Below, in pieces: positions 5,302-5,846 of a stretch of 5,846 nt of DNA. The position numbers and the translations under genes were made by a program. A model generated the notes under the pieces. The model saw only the letters and a program-made list of their open reading frames with translations. It was not told the origin of the DNA and searched no databases. Location of the stretch: the NCBI GenBank assembly GCA_022361135.1, contig JAKSBM010000036.1:1-5846 (forward strand). The letters are read 5' to 3'. The number at the start of each line of letters is the position of its first letter. Position 1 is the stretch's first letter. The stretch is from Desulfobacterales bacterium (lineage in GTDB: Bacteria > Desulfobacterota > Desulfobacteria > Desulfobacterales > Desulfobacteraceae).

Positions 5302-5846
5302 CTATTCCTTAATGGTGCGGTAAAATTCTCCCCGGGCTTCCCGGGTGACCTCGATGCGGCCCTGGTTCAATAGTTCTTCCAGCAGGGCTTCAAGTGCCCC
5401 GGGTCGGGCCCCCAGCATGGAAACCAGATCCTCCCGGGTGCAGGGACGGCGGTGGATGGTTTCCAGCACCGCAGATTCCAGGTTTTCCGCCGGGGTTTTC
5501 ACCTGCTTTTTGGCCACCTTGGCAATGATTTCCAGATTATCCAGATCCAGGTGGGCGGCCACGGCCTCCAGCTCTTCCCGGCTGGCCGGGCCGATGGAAT
5601 CCAGTGTGCCGGGCCGGTCCAGGGTGTTGAGCTGGACCCGGGTGGGCTGAATTTCAAGGATCTCCGCCTTGAGCAGATCCATTTCCTCCGGGGTATTGTT
5701 CACCCCGGGGAGGATGAAAATTTCCAGCCAGATCTCCCCGGAGAATTCCCGGGCCATAGCCTTGATGCCCGCAGCCACATCCTTTGCAGAGATCCCCTTG
5801 CAGGGGCGGTTGATCTTCCGGAAGGCCCGTTCCGATACCCCGTCCA
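5302..5846 (-). CDS. Radical SAM protein (COG0731-like), C-terminal part with winged-helix-like tail; 5' end outside the window
   Basis: The frame is open to the window edge, so the start and the CX3CX2C iron-sulfur motif are not visible; 180 residues and a TAG stop (5304-5302) are present. The visible part opens with DGVSERAFRKINRP, followed by EIWLEIFILPGVNNT (about 36-50) and IQPTRVQLNTLDRP. These blocks resemble the second half of the radical SAM barrel in COG0731 proteins, the group related to wybutosine-type tRNA modification enzymes. The last ~55 residues (from LESAVLETIHRRP) look like a small winged helix: a TREDLVSMLG helix, then a LEELLNQGRIEV helix-strand, then a short wing ending in FYRTIKE. 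It ends 8 bases before cobS on the same strand, so co-transcription is likely. A link to cobamide metabolism is inference from position only; substrate unknown. An internal GTG at 5778 is not a credible start because the similarity continues upstream of it. Confidence 0.8.
   Translation of the reverse strand, partial: DGVSERAFRKINRPCKGISAKDVAAGIKAMAREFSGEIWLEIFILPGVNNTPEEMDLLKAEILEIQPTRVQLNTLDRPGTLDSIGPASREELEAVAAHLDLDNLEIIAKVAKKQVKTPAENLESAVLETIHRRPCTREDLVSMLGARPGALEALLEELLNQGRIEVTREARGEFYRTIKE

Noticed and set aside
5302..5778. A complete small protein starting at the GTG at 5778
   Set aside because: The same frame continues upstream to the window edge with radical SAM family similarity (DGVSERAFRKINRP), so this is an internal codon of a truncated gene.

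Overview
The window is a densely packed minus-strand stretch. All six recognisable full or partial protein genes before proS, and proS itself, are read right to left, so transcription enters at base 5846 and leaves at base 1. The G+C-rich, CGG/CTG/GCC-biased codon use, the anaerobic-style cobamide genes and the ispG-proS pairing with an archaeal-type prolyl-tRNA synthetase suggest a Desulfobacterota-like (sulfate-reducer type) bacterium. That assignment is an inference from protein resemblance and was not searched.

In transcription order the window holds: (1) the C-terminal part of a COG0731-like radical SAM protein ending in a small winged-helix-like domain (5302-5846, cut by the window edge); (2) cobS, cobamide synthase (4424-5293); (3) a CobD-type L-threonine-O-3-phosphate decarboxylase (3317-4399); (4) cbiB, adenosylcobinamide-phosphate synthase (2344-3315); (5) a TIM-barrel protein of the AP-endonuclease-2/sugar isomerase-like superfamily, best read as the cobamide-remodelling phosphodiesterase CbiR (1448-2347); (6) a 106-base intergenic region with a candidate promoter and a terminator-like or attenuator-like hairpin; (7) ispG of the MEP isoprenoid pathway (244-1341, probable start at 1338); (8) the first 86 codons of proS (1-260), overlapping ispG by 17 bases.

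Genes 2-5 form one logical unit, nucleotide-loop assembly and salvage. CobD makes aminopropanol phosphate, CbiB attaches it to adenosylcobyric acid, and CobS joins the activated cobinamide to the lower-ligand riboside. CbiR would open the nucleotide loop of imported cobamides so that CobS can rebuild them with the preferred lower ligand. The spacing supports one operon: cobS to cobD is 24 bases, cobD to cbiB is 1 base, and cbiB to cbiR overlaps by 4 bases (ATGA). The most interesting point is a cobamide-remodelling enzyme translationally coupled to the biosynthetic enzyme CbiB. The second is the hairpin separating this operon from ispG-proS. No stretch longer than 300 bases lacks a gene, and no RNA genes, mobile elements or CRISPR repeats were seen.
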